Shown: positions 1 to 5,295, numbered from the stretch's first letter. The stretch: DNA of 6,863 nt from Candidatus Cloacimonadota bacterium (GCA_023228285.1 JALOBM010000096.1:1-6863), one strand, 5' to 3'. Program-made: numbers and translations. The notes: generated by a model from the sequence alone, not told the origin.

Positions 1-2
1 CC

Positions 3-425
3 ACCCACGGACATACAGCTCCTGAACTTATTGCAGAACGCGCAGATGCGGCAAAAGACAACATGGGACTGACTTCTTTCAAAGGTGCAAAGGTAAGAAA
101 GAGTGACGTGATCGTTGCAAAAAATTATCTTAATAAAGAGGAAATGGCCTTTCTTAACCGCATTGTCTCAATGTATCTTGATCATGCTGAACTGATGGCG
201 AAAAGACAAATGCCGATGTACATGCGTGACTGGGAGAAAAAGCTTGGGGAATTTTTAGAATTCAATGAAAGAGAAGTGCTGAATAATCCTGGCAGGGTAA
301 GCCGGGAAGTTGCCGATGCGCTTGCCCTTGAAGAGTATCGCAAATTCGATGAGCAGAGAAGAATGATCACTTCAGACTTTGATGAACTGCATGATGAAGT
401 TAAAAAATTAAAGGCTTATGATTGA
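3..425 (+). CDS. rhuM: RhuM family protein, C-terminal part (5' end outside window)
   Basis: The reading frame is open from base 3 and runs through to TGA at 423-425, so the ATG at 63 is internal and the gene starts before the window. The visible ~140 residues begin with THGHTAPELIAERADA and continue with MGLTSFKG, then YLNKEEM, a MYLDHAELMA helix, an MYMRDWEKKLGEFL segment and a charged helical tail. These are hallmarks of the C-terminal half of the RhuM family, named after a gene of Salmonella pathogenicity island 3; full proteins are usually about 330-350 residues. The molecular function of RhuM is not firmly established. Family members sit in accessory regions, often beside restriction or toxin-antitoxin genes, which fits this island. 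No terminator is visible after the stop; a GTCTGACC-type repeat begins within about 10 bp. Family assignment is from remembered sequence pattern. Confidence 0.85.
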   Translation, partial: THGHTAPELIAERADAAKDNMGLTSFKGAKVRKSDVIVAKNYLNKEEMAFLNRIVSMYLDHAELMAKRQMPMYMRDWEKKLGEFLEFNEREVLNNPGRVSREVADALALEEYRKFDEQRRMITSDFDELHDEVKKLKAYD

Positions 426-430
426 ACCCG

Positions 431-474
431 CACTCTACACATTTAGCCCTTATGTCAATCATGCAGCTCTGACC
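431..474 (+). repeat. 44-bp repeat, copy 1 (variant of the GTCTGACC motif)
   Basis: The block differs at only two positions from 4304-4347 (ACAC versus AAAC near the left, GCTCT versus GATCT near the right). It consists of a leader with TTTAGCCCTTATGTCAA followed by a TCATGCAG variant of the motif and CTGACC. The second copy lies 3.9 kb away directly upstream of the RelB-YoeB operon, so the element is dispersed and not part of either gene. Confidence 0.85.
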
Positions 475-493
475 ACGTGTATTTTCCTTTTAG

Positions 494-542
494 CACGAAA
501 AGGCAAGTTCGATAGATGGTAATCAACACGAAAAAGCAAGTT
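494..542. repeat. pair of 16-bp direct repeats
   Basis: CACGAAAAGGCAAGTT at 494-509 recurs as CACGAAAAAGCAAGTT at 527-542, 33 bp later, with one mismatch. Function unknown; it may be a small duplication or a paired binding site. Confidence 0.6.
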
Positions 543-663
543 TATGGAAGGCCATAGCTGTCTACTTTTTTTCTTTGCCTTGCTTTCATATCCCAGATTG
601 CAAAACCGGGGTTTCAGGTTTGCAAAAAACAGCAAGCAGAAAATTTGTAGTCGCTAAAGGTCG

Positions 664-712
664 AATGGGGAAAAGGTTGAAGATATCAGGGAATTCCGTT
701 TTTTTGAATAAT
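664..712 (+). pseudogene. decayed C-terminus of an unidentified gene
   Basis: On the + strand the frame reads RSNGEKVEDIREF and ends at TAA (710-712), with an in-frame stop directly before it. The same C-terminal pattern, RRSSGKKVEDIQGILDL, ends an open frame on the - strand near 6501. At DNA level 671-696 matches the complement of 6512-6538 over 26 bp with a single one-base gap, and weaker similarity continues into the GTCTGAC motif that follows in both places. This is therefore a fragment of the same gene family plus its 3' flank, in opposite orientation. I do not recognise the family. Confidence 0.6.
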
Positions 713-725
713 GCATGTCTGACTA
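703..725 (+). repeat. diverged GTCTGAC motif copy
   Basis: TTTGAATAATGCATGTCTGAC resembles the motif copy on the - strand at 6505-6483 (TGTGAATTATGTAGGTCCGA). Both follow the same type of gene end. This copy lies 24 bp from the PIN gene stop. Confidence 0.55.
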
Positions 726-748
726 TACTATTGCCGCTTGGTTCTTCA

Positions 749-1309
749 TCAAAAAATTGGCCATACAGAGTGGTCAAAGTCGTCTTTGTTCTTTCCTGAG
801 ATCACCCAGATCGCTTTTGCGCTTTTACGTGGTAAGCTGATCTGCCCATTTTTAGCCATGTTAATGATGTCAATGATTCGCAGACAATTTATGTCGTTCA
901 TGCCCGTGTTGAGCAGCTTATCGATAATCGGTTGTAAATCGCACTCATCCGTAGCGAATATCGGGATATCTTTGACCTTTGCGTATGCCAGTGAGCACGT
1001 CTCGCCCTTGTTCTTGTTAGGCTTTCGAGGGTCGATCATCACAGCCGCTAATTTATTATAAGTCATGTCATAAACGGTTCTTTCCTTCGGATCAAGTCCT
1101 GTTTCGTTCACGATGAAAACCGTACCCTGCGACACCAAATTCACCAATTGCTTATGCGCACTCATCGGATTCCTTACTTCACCAAATGCGTGAGAATGCA
1201 TGTAAATCTTCTTTGCTACGATAGGAAGAACTTCCAGAAGAAAATGGTACTTATCACTGCTGCCTAGCTTGATGCACAAATCGGCGTCAATGATCATTTG
1301 TTCCAGCAT
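749..1309 (-). CDS. PIN-domain protein, predicted RNase toxin or effector of an XRE-ImmA operon
   Basis: Numbered from the ATG at 1315 (188 aa), the protein shows the acidic set of a PIN fold: IIDADLCIKLG at the N-terminus (D10, D12), an E in AFGEVRNP (E46), the conserved GE before a hydrophobic helix in NKGETCSLAYA (E105), and ATDECDLQ (D123, D126). PIN domains use such a cluster to bind metal and cleave RNA; many are VapC-like toxins. At 186-188 residues it is longer than a minimal VapC and has a ~40-residue tail rich in Lys and Trp. The ATG at 1315 directly abuts GGAGGG with no spacer, whereas the ATG at 1309 has a 6-nt spacer, so I choose 1309. It is the last gene of the operon, starting 2 bp after the ImmA stop. 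It could instead be an inactive PIN-like partner, but all acidic positions appear present. Confidence 0.75.
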   Translation of the reverse strand: MLEQMIIDADLCIKLGSSDKYHFLLEVLPIVAKKIYMHSHAFGEVRNPMSAHKQLVNLVSQGTVFIVNETGLDPKERTVYDMTYNKLAAVMIDPRKPNKNKGETCSLAYAKVKDIPIFATDECDLQPIIDKLLNTGMNDINCLRIIDIINMAKNGQISLPRKSAKAIWVISGKNKDDFDHSVWPIF

Positions 1310-1311
1310 GC

Positions 1312-2163
1312 TCATCCCTCCATGATGTCATCAAGTTCATTATCGCTTGGAGGAATAAAACCCTGTGGCTTTGTTATGCCGACGTCACTTGGTTCTAGAT
1401 TGCTCATGGAAAGTAAATACTGCAACTTTTCGTAGGAGATCCTTTTCTTCTCGTAAGTAGCCAAAGCTAGTTCTACAAGATTATCTATGGCTATTCTGTT
1501 ATCGGCTTCAGGAACTGTAAAAGAATATCTCCTGCGCAACTGCTCTATGCTGCTTTCGGTTATTGCCAGATACTGTTCGCACTCATCCCGAGTTATAGCT
1601 TGTATCTCGTGTAGCCGTTTCACCATCGTCTTATAGGGCACGGTAAACAATGAGGCAAGTTGGAGAATGTCTTTCACACTGATCTTATGCGGCGTTATCG
1701 TATATATGCGCATCTCCTGCCGAAGCATGTTCTCATCGACCAAGAATTCTGCCGCAAAGCGATTTGCTTTCAGCTCAGAAACGTCCAGTTGGGTACCATG
1801 CTCGTCGGTTTCTGCAAGGATCGACCCTGGTATAGTTTCGGCCTTTTTATCAAACCAGATATGATACAACTCATGTGCTGCTGCAAACACCTGTGCGTCA
1901 ACCGGAATAGAAGTGTTGATTGCGACAAACGGTTTTTCAGCAAGAACATCACTATCCATACCCCACATATAAGTTATACCCCACGGTCCCAACTTACCTA
2001 GCGGATAATAGAATACACGCGCATGCAGACTCAATATTGAAAATATCTGAGTCCCGATCACATCCTGTGTTTTTCTGCATTCAGCCAATTTTGCGAGGGC
2101 TTGTCGTTGAATATCGGTTATCTCATCGCTGGAAAGTCGAACGATTTGCTTTGTCTCACTCAT
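1312..2163 (-). CDS. ImmA/IrrE family metallopeptidase (COG2856 type)
   Basis: The 283-residue protein carries the zinc-protease signature HELYH (H97, E98, H101) inside VFAAAHELYHIWF, and about 30 residues later SELKANRFAAEFL, in which E130 is the likely third zinc ligand. This spacing and the ANRFAAEFL block are typical of ImmA/IrrE proteins, which act in the cytoplasm and cleave or inactivate XRE-type repressors (ImmA-ImmR of ICEBs1, IrrE-DdrO of Deinococcus). A C-terminal half of about 140 residues is helical and unassigned and may sense the trigger or hold the PIN partner. The start is ATG 2163: GGAGGA lies 8 nt upstream, and the start overlaps the stop of the XRE gene by 8 bp, which suggests translational coupling. 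A longer frame to 2238 exists but would overlap the XRE gene by 83 bp and is not preferred. Confidence 0.9.
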   Translation of the reverse strand: MSETKQIVRLSSDEITDIQRQALAKLAECRKTQDVIGTQIFSILSLHARVFYYPLGKLGPWGITYMWGMDSDVLAEKPFVAINTSIPVDAQVFAAAHELYHIWFDKKAETIPGSILAETDEHGTQLDVSELKANRFAAEFLVDENMLRQEMRIYTITPHKISVKDILQLASLFTVPYKTMVKRLHEIQAITRDECEQYLAITESSIEQLRRRYSFTVPEADNRIAIDNLVELALATYEKKRISYEKLQYLLSMSNLEPSDVGITKPQGFIPPSDNELDDIMEG

Positions 2164-2503
2164 TAACCAGTTCCTCCAGCAAATAGATCTGATCGATCGC
2201 GTTTCTAAGAAGCTCAACTTTTGCGCGAGTTTCATCATCTTTGATCATGCCCATAAAAGCACAACCAAAATCACTGCTGATCGTATTATTATTTACGGTA
2301 AGCAGGAAGTCAGTTGTGCTGTCAAGAATAGACGCGATCTGCGAAAGTTCTGTCACATTAATGGCTTTATTTCCTTTGATTATTTTACTCATAACTTGTT
2401 TTGAGATACCGAGCCTGTTGGCTAGGTTTTGCTGCGTCATCCCGCGTTGCTCCATTACCATGGAGATGTTCTTACCGACCTCTGTATAATTATTAGCATA
2501 CAT
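2156..2503 (-). CDS. XRE-family helix-turn-helix transcriptional regulator
   Basis: The product is a 115-residue DNA-binding protein. The sequence MTQQNLANRLGISKQVMSKI followed by IKGNKAINVTELSQIASIL is a canonical Cro/CI-type HTH, with the tail (TTDFLLTVNNN) usual for XRE repressors, then a ~40-residue helical C-terminal extension. A GTG at 2512 would add three residues but abuts the GGGGG tract; ATG 2503 has AGGGGGTGG with suitable spacing and is preferred. It is the first gene of the XRE-ImmA-PIN operon, and its stop overlaps the ImmA start. By analogy with ImmR and DdrO it should repress its own operon from the palindromes around the promoter and be removed by the adjacent protease. The HTH assignment is clear; the regulatory role is inferred. 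Confidence 0.93.
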   Translation of the reverse strand: MYANNYTEVGKNISMVMEQRGMTQQNLANRLGISKQVMSKIIKGNKAINVTELSQIASILDSTTDFLLTVNNNTISSDFGCAFMGMIKDDETRAKVELLRNAIDQIYLLEELVNE

Positions 2504-2544
2504 GGATTCCACCCCCTGGAAATAGTGTTCCTGCTCTCAATTGC

Positions 2545-2573
2545 ATTATATGCAAGTTGACCAAAATAGTCAA
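2545..2573 (-). promoter_or_regulatory. sigma70-type promoter of the XRE-ImmA-PIN operon
   Basis: On the - strand TTGACT (2573-2568) and a perfect TATAAT (2550-2545) are separated by exactly 17 bp. The start codon at 2503 leaves a leader of about 35 nt. This is the strongest promoter match in the gap. Confidence 0.82.
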
Positions 2574-2619
2574 TAAATCATTTACTTGTTTCAAGTGTTG
2601 GTCATTATGTTGTTGACCA
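2557..2619. promoter_or_regulatory. palindromic operator half-sites over the XRE operon promoter
   Basis: TTGACCA (2557-2563) and TAGTCAA (2567-2573) form a 17-bp near-palindrome around AAA that overlaps the -35 hexamer and spacer. Upstream, TGGTCA (2599-2604) and TGACCA (2614-2619) form another inverted pair with a 9-bp spacer. The same half-site, TTGACCA, is used four times with small changes. Binding there would block RNA polymerase, consistent with autorepression by the XRE protein. Confidence 0.65.
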
Positions 2620-2703
2620 TCCCAAGTTTACGAGAAAAACACTCATGGAAAATTTCCGACAACAGCGGCCGCGGTTAATTGGCCCATATGTCCTGAATTA
2701 CCC

Positions 2704-2720
2704 GCCTGACAGAGTCAGGC
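2704..2720. repeat. perfect hairpin GCCTGAC-AGA-GTCAGGC
   Basis: Seven-base perfect arms around a 3-base loop. A hairpin in the equivalent place opens copy B (CAGCC-CTGA-GGCTG, 4966-4979), although the stem sequence differs. Both are followed by CAAATYCCCC and the GGATGCACTCTCCGC block. No T-run follows, so it is not a normal terminator. Confidence 0.6.
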
Positions 2721-2810
2721 AAATTCCCCGCGGATGCACTCTCCGCCTGCCCTTACCAACCGCTTGCCACCGACTGCTTGCCCGCGCTTGCCAATTGCTT
2801 GCCCGCTCTT
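2720..2810. repeat. composite repeat copy A, left part with phased GCTTGCC array
   Basis: CGGATGCACTCTCCGC (2731-2746) contains a GCGGA/TCCGC inverted repeat and is followed by GCTTGCC at 2762, 2776, 2786 and 2797. The same block recurs at 4980-5070 with high identity, about 2.26 kb away in direct orientation. Spacing of 10-14 bp is near one helical turn. Confidence 0.75.
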
Positions 2811-2910
2811 CCATATTTTCCGGCAAAATCATTTCCCTGACTCTCGAAAGCAGTTCAACGGATCAAAACAGCCCTTTGAAATTCCGGGGATTTTTAGCTT
2901 GCGACAAACA
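2811..2910. repeat. composite repeat copy A, CGGCAAAA...GGGATTTTTAGC part
   Basis: It begins with a remnant of the hairpin unit (TTCCATATTTTCCGGCAAAA, where other copies have TTCCATCGGCCCCTG and a T-run) and runs to GGGGATTTTTAGCTTG. Homologous stretches lie at 5174-5262 and 5337-5430. Unlike those, copy A lacks the hairpin and has no GTCTGACC motif after it, so it appears truncated at both functional ends. Confidence 0.7.
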
Positions 2911-3178
2911 TTTTATCCAATAGGAATTCCTGTCTATAGCTGATTTTATTGTTTTTACGGACAATACGTTTTGGATAAATCTACTGCAGCAATTATAAAA
3001 TTATCCATACTTATCCATACTTTATCTGCTGAAACACGGCAAGACAGAGCCGACGGCGCTAAGGCTTAGAGCTACTCGCGCGATCCAATAGAGCCGGCCT
3101 GCGCGCTGCATAGAGCCACCTTCCTAAAACTCCTGTAAGGTTCAAAATACGGCTGACTGGATCGAAAGGCTTATACAC

Positions 3179-4114
3179 TCACAGACCAAGGATCACCAGG
3201 ACTTCTTCTATCTTTTTTCTCAATGGGGCGTCCACCTTCATGGCTGCTTCAAATCTTCTTCTCGCCTGAGTCACGCCGGAATCAGACAACCGGTAAAGGC
3301 ATCCGATCTCCCTCAGCTTTGCCGCGCTGTAACGGTGGCATAAATATATTCCGGCAAATCGCGCAGTTCTTTTGTCATCCGGAAAGATTTCCAGGGCTGC
3401 CTCTTGGATCATTTTCGGATCCGTTTTTTCTTTAAGTTCCGTCAACGCAGGAAGATCCCTGTCCAAAGTCCTTCCATCAAGCTCGTTCTCTTTGATGCGG
3501 CGAACAAAATCTTCGCTCCCCAATATGGTCGAAGCTACTACTCCTGCAAGCGGGTCAATGTAGCCTCCGTTGACCTTTTCTATTACATAATTTCTGTAGT
3601 CCCTGCGAGACTGTGTGGGGTCCGTGCCAAAATATCCGAGAATGAATCCTGTTTTGAGCCAGGACGGAGAACTTCTCTCTGTGTAATAACTGTAACTTGA
3701 CCAGCGATACTCTTCCGGAGACCTGACCATTCCCGCTCTGACCGGATTCAGATGGATGTAGCGTGAAAGCTCTGTAGCGTAGGCATCGGCTTCAACCAGG
3801 ATAGCTTTGTAGCGTCCCTGCAAAAGGTGTCCCGTTCGTTTTCTTTTGATATTAAAAAAGTTGGTGTAGGAACTGTTGATGTATTTCATTATCTGAGAGA
3901 GATTACCCTGCGGGGTCTCGATCATCAAGTGATAATGGTTCGACATAAGGCAATATGCGTGAACGACAGCTTCGTATTTTTCTTGAGCGGATGCAAGGTA
4001 AGAAAGGAACATTTCACGATCGGTGTTACTTTTGAAAATATCCTTCCGCTCATTTCCCCTTGAGGTAACATGATAAAAAGCTCCGGGATATTCTATCCGC
4101 AAAGGCCTCGCCAT
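3179..4114 (-). CDS. REP-associated tyrosine transposase (RAYT, Y1/IS200-like HUH)
   Basis: The protein is 311 residues and intact. The N-terminus MARPLRIEYPGAFYHVTSRG is the classic opening of this family. The HUH metal-binding pair is H60 and H62 in LMSNHYHLMIE, and the catalytic tyrosine is probably Y119 in ELSRYIHLNPVRAG. HLLQGRYKAILVEADAY between them is also typical. Residues about 250-292 (YSAAKLREIGCLYRLSDSG then VTQARRRFE) look like a DnaA domain IV-type HTH found at the C-terminus of many environmental RAYTs. The enzyme cuts and joins single-stranded DNA at REP-like hairpins and is usually not surrounded by classic IS ends. Start: AAGGAGG with a 7-nt spacer before ATG 4114. Three GTCTGACC motifs lie just upstream, likely its cognate repeats. 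A degraded second copy is present at 6664-6722. Confidence 0.93.
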   Translation of the reverse strand: MARPLRIEYPGAFYHVTSRGNERKDIFKSNTDREMFLSYLASAQEKYEAVVHAYCLMSNHYHLMIETPQGNLSQIMKYINSSYTNFFNIKRKRTGHLLQGRYKAILVEADAYATELSRYIHLNPVRAGMVRSPEEYRWSSYSYYTERSSPSWLKTGFILGYFGTDPTQSRRDYRNYVIEKVNGGYIDPLAGVVASTILGSEDFVRRIKENELDGRTLDRDLPALTELKEKTDPKMIQEAALEIFPDDKRTARFAGIYLCHRYSAAKLREIGCLYRLSDSGVTQARRRFEAAMKVDAPLRKKIEEVLVILGL

Positions 4115-4162
4115 GTTTTTGCCTCCTTGATCGCTGTTTTTTCAAACAATAAACAGCCTCAA

Positions 4163-4190
4163 TTTTTATGGAAACAGGGCATTATGTCAA
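4163..4190 (-). promoter_or_regulatory. candidate RAYT promoter, -35 supplied by the repeat
   Basis: On the - strand the motif at 4185-4208 ends in TTGACA (4190-4185). A weak -10, TAAAAA with a 16-bp spacer or AAAAAT with 17, follows. The wrecked RAYT locus has the same TTGACA-17-AAAAAT arrangement from its motif at 6794-6817, so the spacing is conserved. The -10 match is poor, so confidence is modest. Confidence 0.4.
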
Positions 4191-4208
4191 ATGTGTAGGT
4201 CTGACCCC
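4185..4208 (+). repeat. GTGTAGGTCTGACCCC motif copy
   Basis: A 24-bp block, TGTCAAAT followed by GTGTAGGTCTGACCCC, identical to 4269-4292 and 5433-5456. It contains the small palindrome GGTC-T-GACC preceded by GTAG, and it lies 70 bp upstream of the RAYT start. Confidence 0.9.
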
Positions 4209-4268
4209 AATTGTTTTCCAAATCATATTTTTCCAAGGTTAGCAAACTTCTGTCAATTATCCACATTT

Positions 4269-4292
4269 TGTCAAATGTGTAGGTCTGACCCC
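4269..4292 (+). repeat. GTGTAGGTCTGACCCC motif copy
   Basis: Identical over 24 bp to the copy 84 bp to its left, followed by a related ACTGGTTTCC tail. Confidence 0.9.
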
Positions 4293-4303
4293 ACTGGTTT
4301 CCC

Positions 4304-4348
4304 CACTCTAAACATTTAGCCCTTATGTCAATCATGCAGATCTGACCC
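4304..4348 (+). repeat. 44-bp repeat, copy 2 (TCATGCAGATCTGACCC variant)
   Basis: Nearly identical to 431-474. It ends 8 bp before the palindrome that controls the RelB-YoeB operon, so the operon's promoter region starts right at the repeat edge. Confidence 0.85.
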
Positions 4349-4355
4349 GTGCATT

Positions 4356-4389
4356 TTATAAAGACATTGTATTGACATTGTCTTTATAA
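4356..4389. promoter_or_regulatory. 11-bp-arm palindromic operator of the toxin-antitoxin operon
   Basis: TTATAAAGACA (4356-4366) and TGTCTTTATAA (4379-4389) are perfect inverted arms separated by 12 bp. The -35 hexamer lies in and beside the spacer and the right arm reaches toward the -10. This is the expected arrangement for autorepression by a RelB-type ribbon-helix-helix antitoxin, with or without toxin as co-repressor. Confidence 0.75.
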
Positions 4390-4399
4390 TTGCTATAAT
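4372..4399 (+). promoter_or_regulatory. sigma70-type promoter of the RelB-YoeB operon
   Basis: A perfect TTGACA (4372-4377) and a perfect TATAAT (4394-4399) are 16 bp apart. A second TATAAT at 4385-4390 is too close to be used with this -35. The leader is about 25 nt and includes AAGGAG 8 nt before the ATG. Confidence 0.82.
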
Positions 4400-4431
4400 A
4401 CTTAAATAAGAAACAAAAAGGAGTGACGTAA

Positions 4432-4704
4432 ATGCCCCAGGTACTTGTAAACATCCGTATGGATGAGGTGCTCAAAAAAGACATGGAAAAGACATGTCAG
4501 GAGCTTGGTATGAATATGACCACGGCCTTTACTGTCTTTGCTAAAAAAATGAGCAGGGAGAAAAGAATTCCTTTTGAAGTCTCCATAGATCCCTTCTACT
4601 CTGACTGCAACATGGCGCGCATAAAAGAATCCATAGCACAGCTGAACGAAGGGCATACAGTAACCAAAACAATGGAGGAACTAGAGGTCCTGGCCGGTGC
4701 GTAA
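4432..4704 (+). CDS. relB: RelB/DinJ family antitoxin
   Basis: The 90-residue protein starts with a beta-strand, QVLVNIRMDE, and two helices (LKKDMEKTCQELGMNM and TTAFTVFAKKMSREKRIPFEV), the ribbon-helix-helix DNA-binding module of RelB/DinJ antitoxins (about residues 2-50). The acidic C-terminal region (about 55-90, with IKESIAQLNEGHTV and MEELEV) should wrap the toxin and block its active site. AAGGAG lies 8 nt before the ATG. The stop overlaps the toxin start by 8 bp. As in relatives, the protein likely represses its own promoter through the palindrome at 4356-4389 and is turned over by Lon or Clp proteases; the proteolysis is family knowledge, not visible here. The E. coli DinJ partner is YafQ, so the YoeB-type partner here is a mixed pairing. 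Confidence 0.9.
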   Translation: MPQVLVNIRMDEVLKKDMEKTCQELGMNMTTAFTVFAKKMSREKRIPFEVSIDPFYSDCNMARIKESIAQLNEGHTVTKTMEELEVLAGA

Positions 4705-4957
4705 ACTTACCTTCACACTTTACGCATGGGAAGACTATCTCTACTGGCAGATCCAGGATAAAAAAACCTTAAAACGAATCAATACGCTGCTTAAAGATAT
4801 CGACCGGAACGGTAGTGAAGGCATAGGCAAGCCCGAGCCTTTAAAAGACTGTGATGGCTGCTGGAGTCGTCGCATTGATGACGTAAATCGTCTCGTATAC
4901 AGGTTATCTGATTATGAGATAGAAATAATTCAGTGCAAAGGTCATTACACCGATTGA
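4697..4957 (+). CDS. yoeB: Txe/YoeB family ribosome-dependent mRNA interferase toxin
   Basis: The 86-residue protein follows E. coli YoeB (84 aa) closely: WEDYLYWQIQDKKTLKRIN, then GKPEPLK, WSRRIDDVNRLVY and a C-terminal CKGHY. Catalytic residues equivalent to YoeB E46, R65 and H83 are visible as E47, R65 and H83, with Y84 after. YoeB-type toxins bind the ribosomal A site and cleave mRNA there. The start is GTG 4697, inside the last codons of the antitoxin, with GAGGT 8 nt upstream; overlap plus a weak start favours low, coupled toxin synthesis. Two residues (TD) follow the usual HY end. The toxin looks intact. A GC-rich terminator at 5057-5084 closes the operon. Confidence 0.93.
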   Translation: MRKLTFTLYAWEDYLYWQIQDKKTLKRINTLLKDIDRNGSEGIGKPEPLKDCDGCWSRRIDDVNRLVYRLSDYEIEIIQCKGHYTD

Positions 4958-4965
4958 AATGTAAA

Positions 4966-5059
4966 CAGCCCTGAGGCTGCAAATCCCCCACGGATGCACT
5001 CTCCGCCCGCCTTAACCACCGCTTGCCAACTGCTTGCCTACGCTTGCCAATTGCTTGCG
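4966..5059. repeat. composite repeat copy B, left part with phased GCTTGCC array
   Basis: It starts 8 bp after the toxin stop with hairpin CAGCC-CTGA-GGCTG and GGATGCACTCTCCGC, then GCTTGCC at 5021, 5032 and 5042 and GCTTGCG at 5053, spaced 11, 10 and 11 bp. It is directly repeated from copy A at 2704-2810. The last unit merges into the left arm of the terminator. Confidence 0.75.
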
Positions 5060-5084
5060 GCCGGTGCTCTCCCCGGCCGCTTTT
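5057..5084 (+). terminator. intrinsic terminator of the RelB-YoeB operon
   Basis: GCGGCCGG (5057-5064) and CCGGCCGC (5073-5080) form a perfect 8-bp all-GC stem with an 8-nt loop, followed by TTTT. It lies 100 bp after the toxin stop on the same strand. Confidence 0.8.
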
Positions 5085-5098
5085 ACTACCATTGGGAC

Positions 5099-5116
5099 TT
5101 TGCGATAATACGCAAA
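5099..5116. repeat. small hairpin TTTGCG-ATAATA-CGCAAA
   Basis: Six-base perfect arms with a 6-nt loop, between the GC terminator and the first 162-bp tandem unit. Function unknown. Confidence 0.5.
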
Positions 5117-5133
5117 TGATCCCCTTTGTAACG

Positions 5134-5168
5134 ACAGGGACCGAACTCTACCGTCGGCCCCTGTTTTT
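5134..5168 (+). terminator. terminator-like hairpin, tandem unit 1
   Basis: ACAGGG (5134-5139) pairs with CCCTGT (5159-5164), and CCGA with TCGG (5154-5157), around one A-C mismatch and a 9-nt loop. TTTTT follows. No gene ends immediately upstream, so it is a repeat component as well as a possible backup terminator. Confidence 0.65.
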
Positions 5169-5295
5169 CTTTCCCGGCAAAATCATTTTCACTGTCTTTC
5201 GAAAACAATTCCAAGGGGCAAAGCAGCCATGTCGCAATTCTGGGGTTTTTAGCTTACAAGAAACAGTCTGACCCCATTGGTTTTCTTTTGTAACG

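Larger units (their letters stand above)
426..748. other. 323-bp gap between rhuM and the PIN gene: repeats and gene debris
   Basis: No convincing gene lies here. The stretch holds a 44-bp repeat copy (431-474), two 16-bp direct repeats matching at 15 of 16 bases with CACGAAAA-GCAAGTT (494-509 and 527-542), an imperfect inverted repeat TTGCAAAACC/GGTTTGCAA (598-607 and 617-625), and a decayed 3' gene end followed by another GTCTGAC motif (664-725). Both flanking genes point into the gap, and neither has an obvious intrinsic terminator. Confidence 0.7.
2620..3178. other. intergenic stretch with composite repeat copy A and no gene
   Basis: No supported gene. Bases 2704-2910 hold repeat material also found at 4966-5430. 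From 2911 to 3178 I see only minor structure: a tandem TTATCCATAC pair (3001-3020), and TAGAGC at 3067, 3089 and 3111, exactly 22 bp apart. Open frames at 2645-2923 and 2734-2943 read through the low-complexity GCTTGCC array and are not believable proteins. Confidence 0.7.

Noticed and set aside
691..708. GGAATTCC followed by a T-run as a terminator
   Set aside because: The stem is only a 4-bp arm with no loop and lies inside the decayed gene fragment on the strand opposite to the PIN gene.
575..799. Open frame of 74 codons on the + strand
   Set aside because: It lacks a ribosome site, runs into the end of the PIN gene on the other strand, and crosses the decayed fragment in a different frame from the conserved KVEDI reading.
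738..1061. Open frame of 107 codons on the + strand
   Set aside because: Antisense shadow of the PIN gene, whose acidic motifs and operon position are convincing.
2720..2810. CRISPR-like array from the repeated GCTTGCC units
   Set aside because: Units are 7 bp with 3-7 bp gaps, far too short for repeats and spacers, and no cas genes are present.
2645..2943. Two overlapping + strand open frames rich in Pro, Leu, Ala and Cys
   Set aside because: They translate the GCTTGCC array and dispersed repeat material, have no ribosome site, and the equivalent frame in copy B differs.
5023..5271. Open frame of 82 codons on the + strand
   Set aside because: It reads through the terminator hairpins and repeat copy B.
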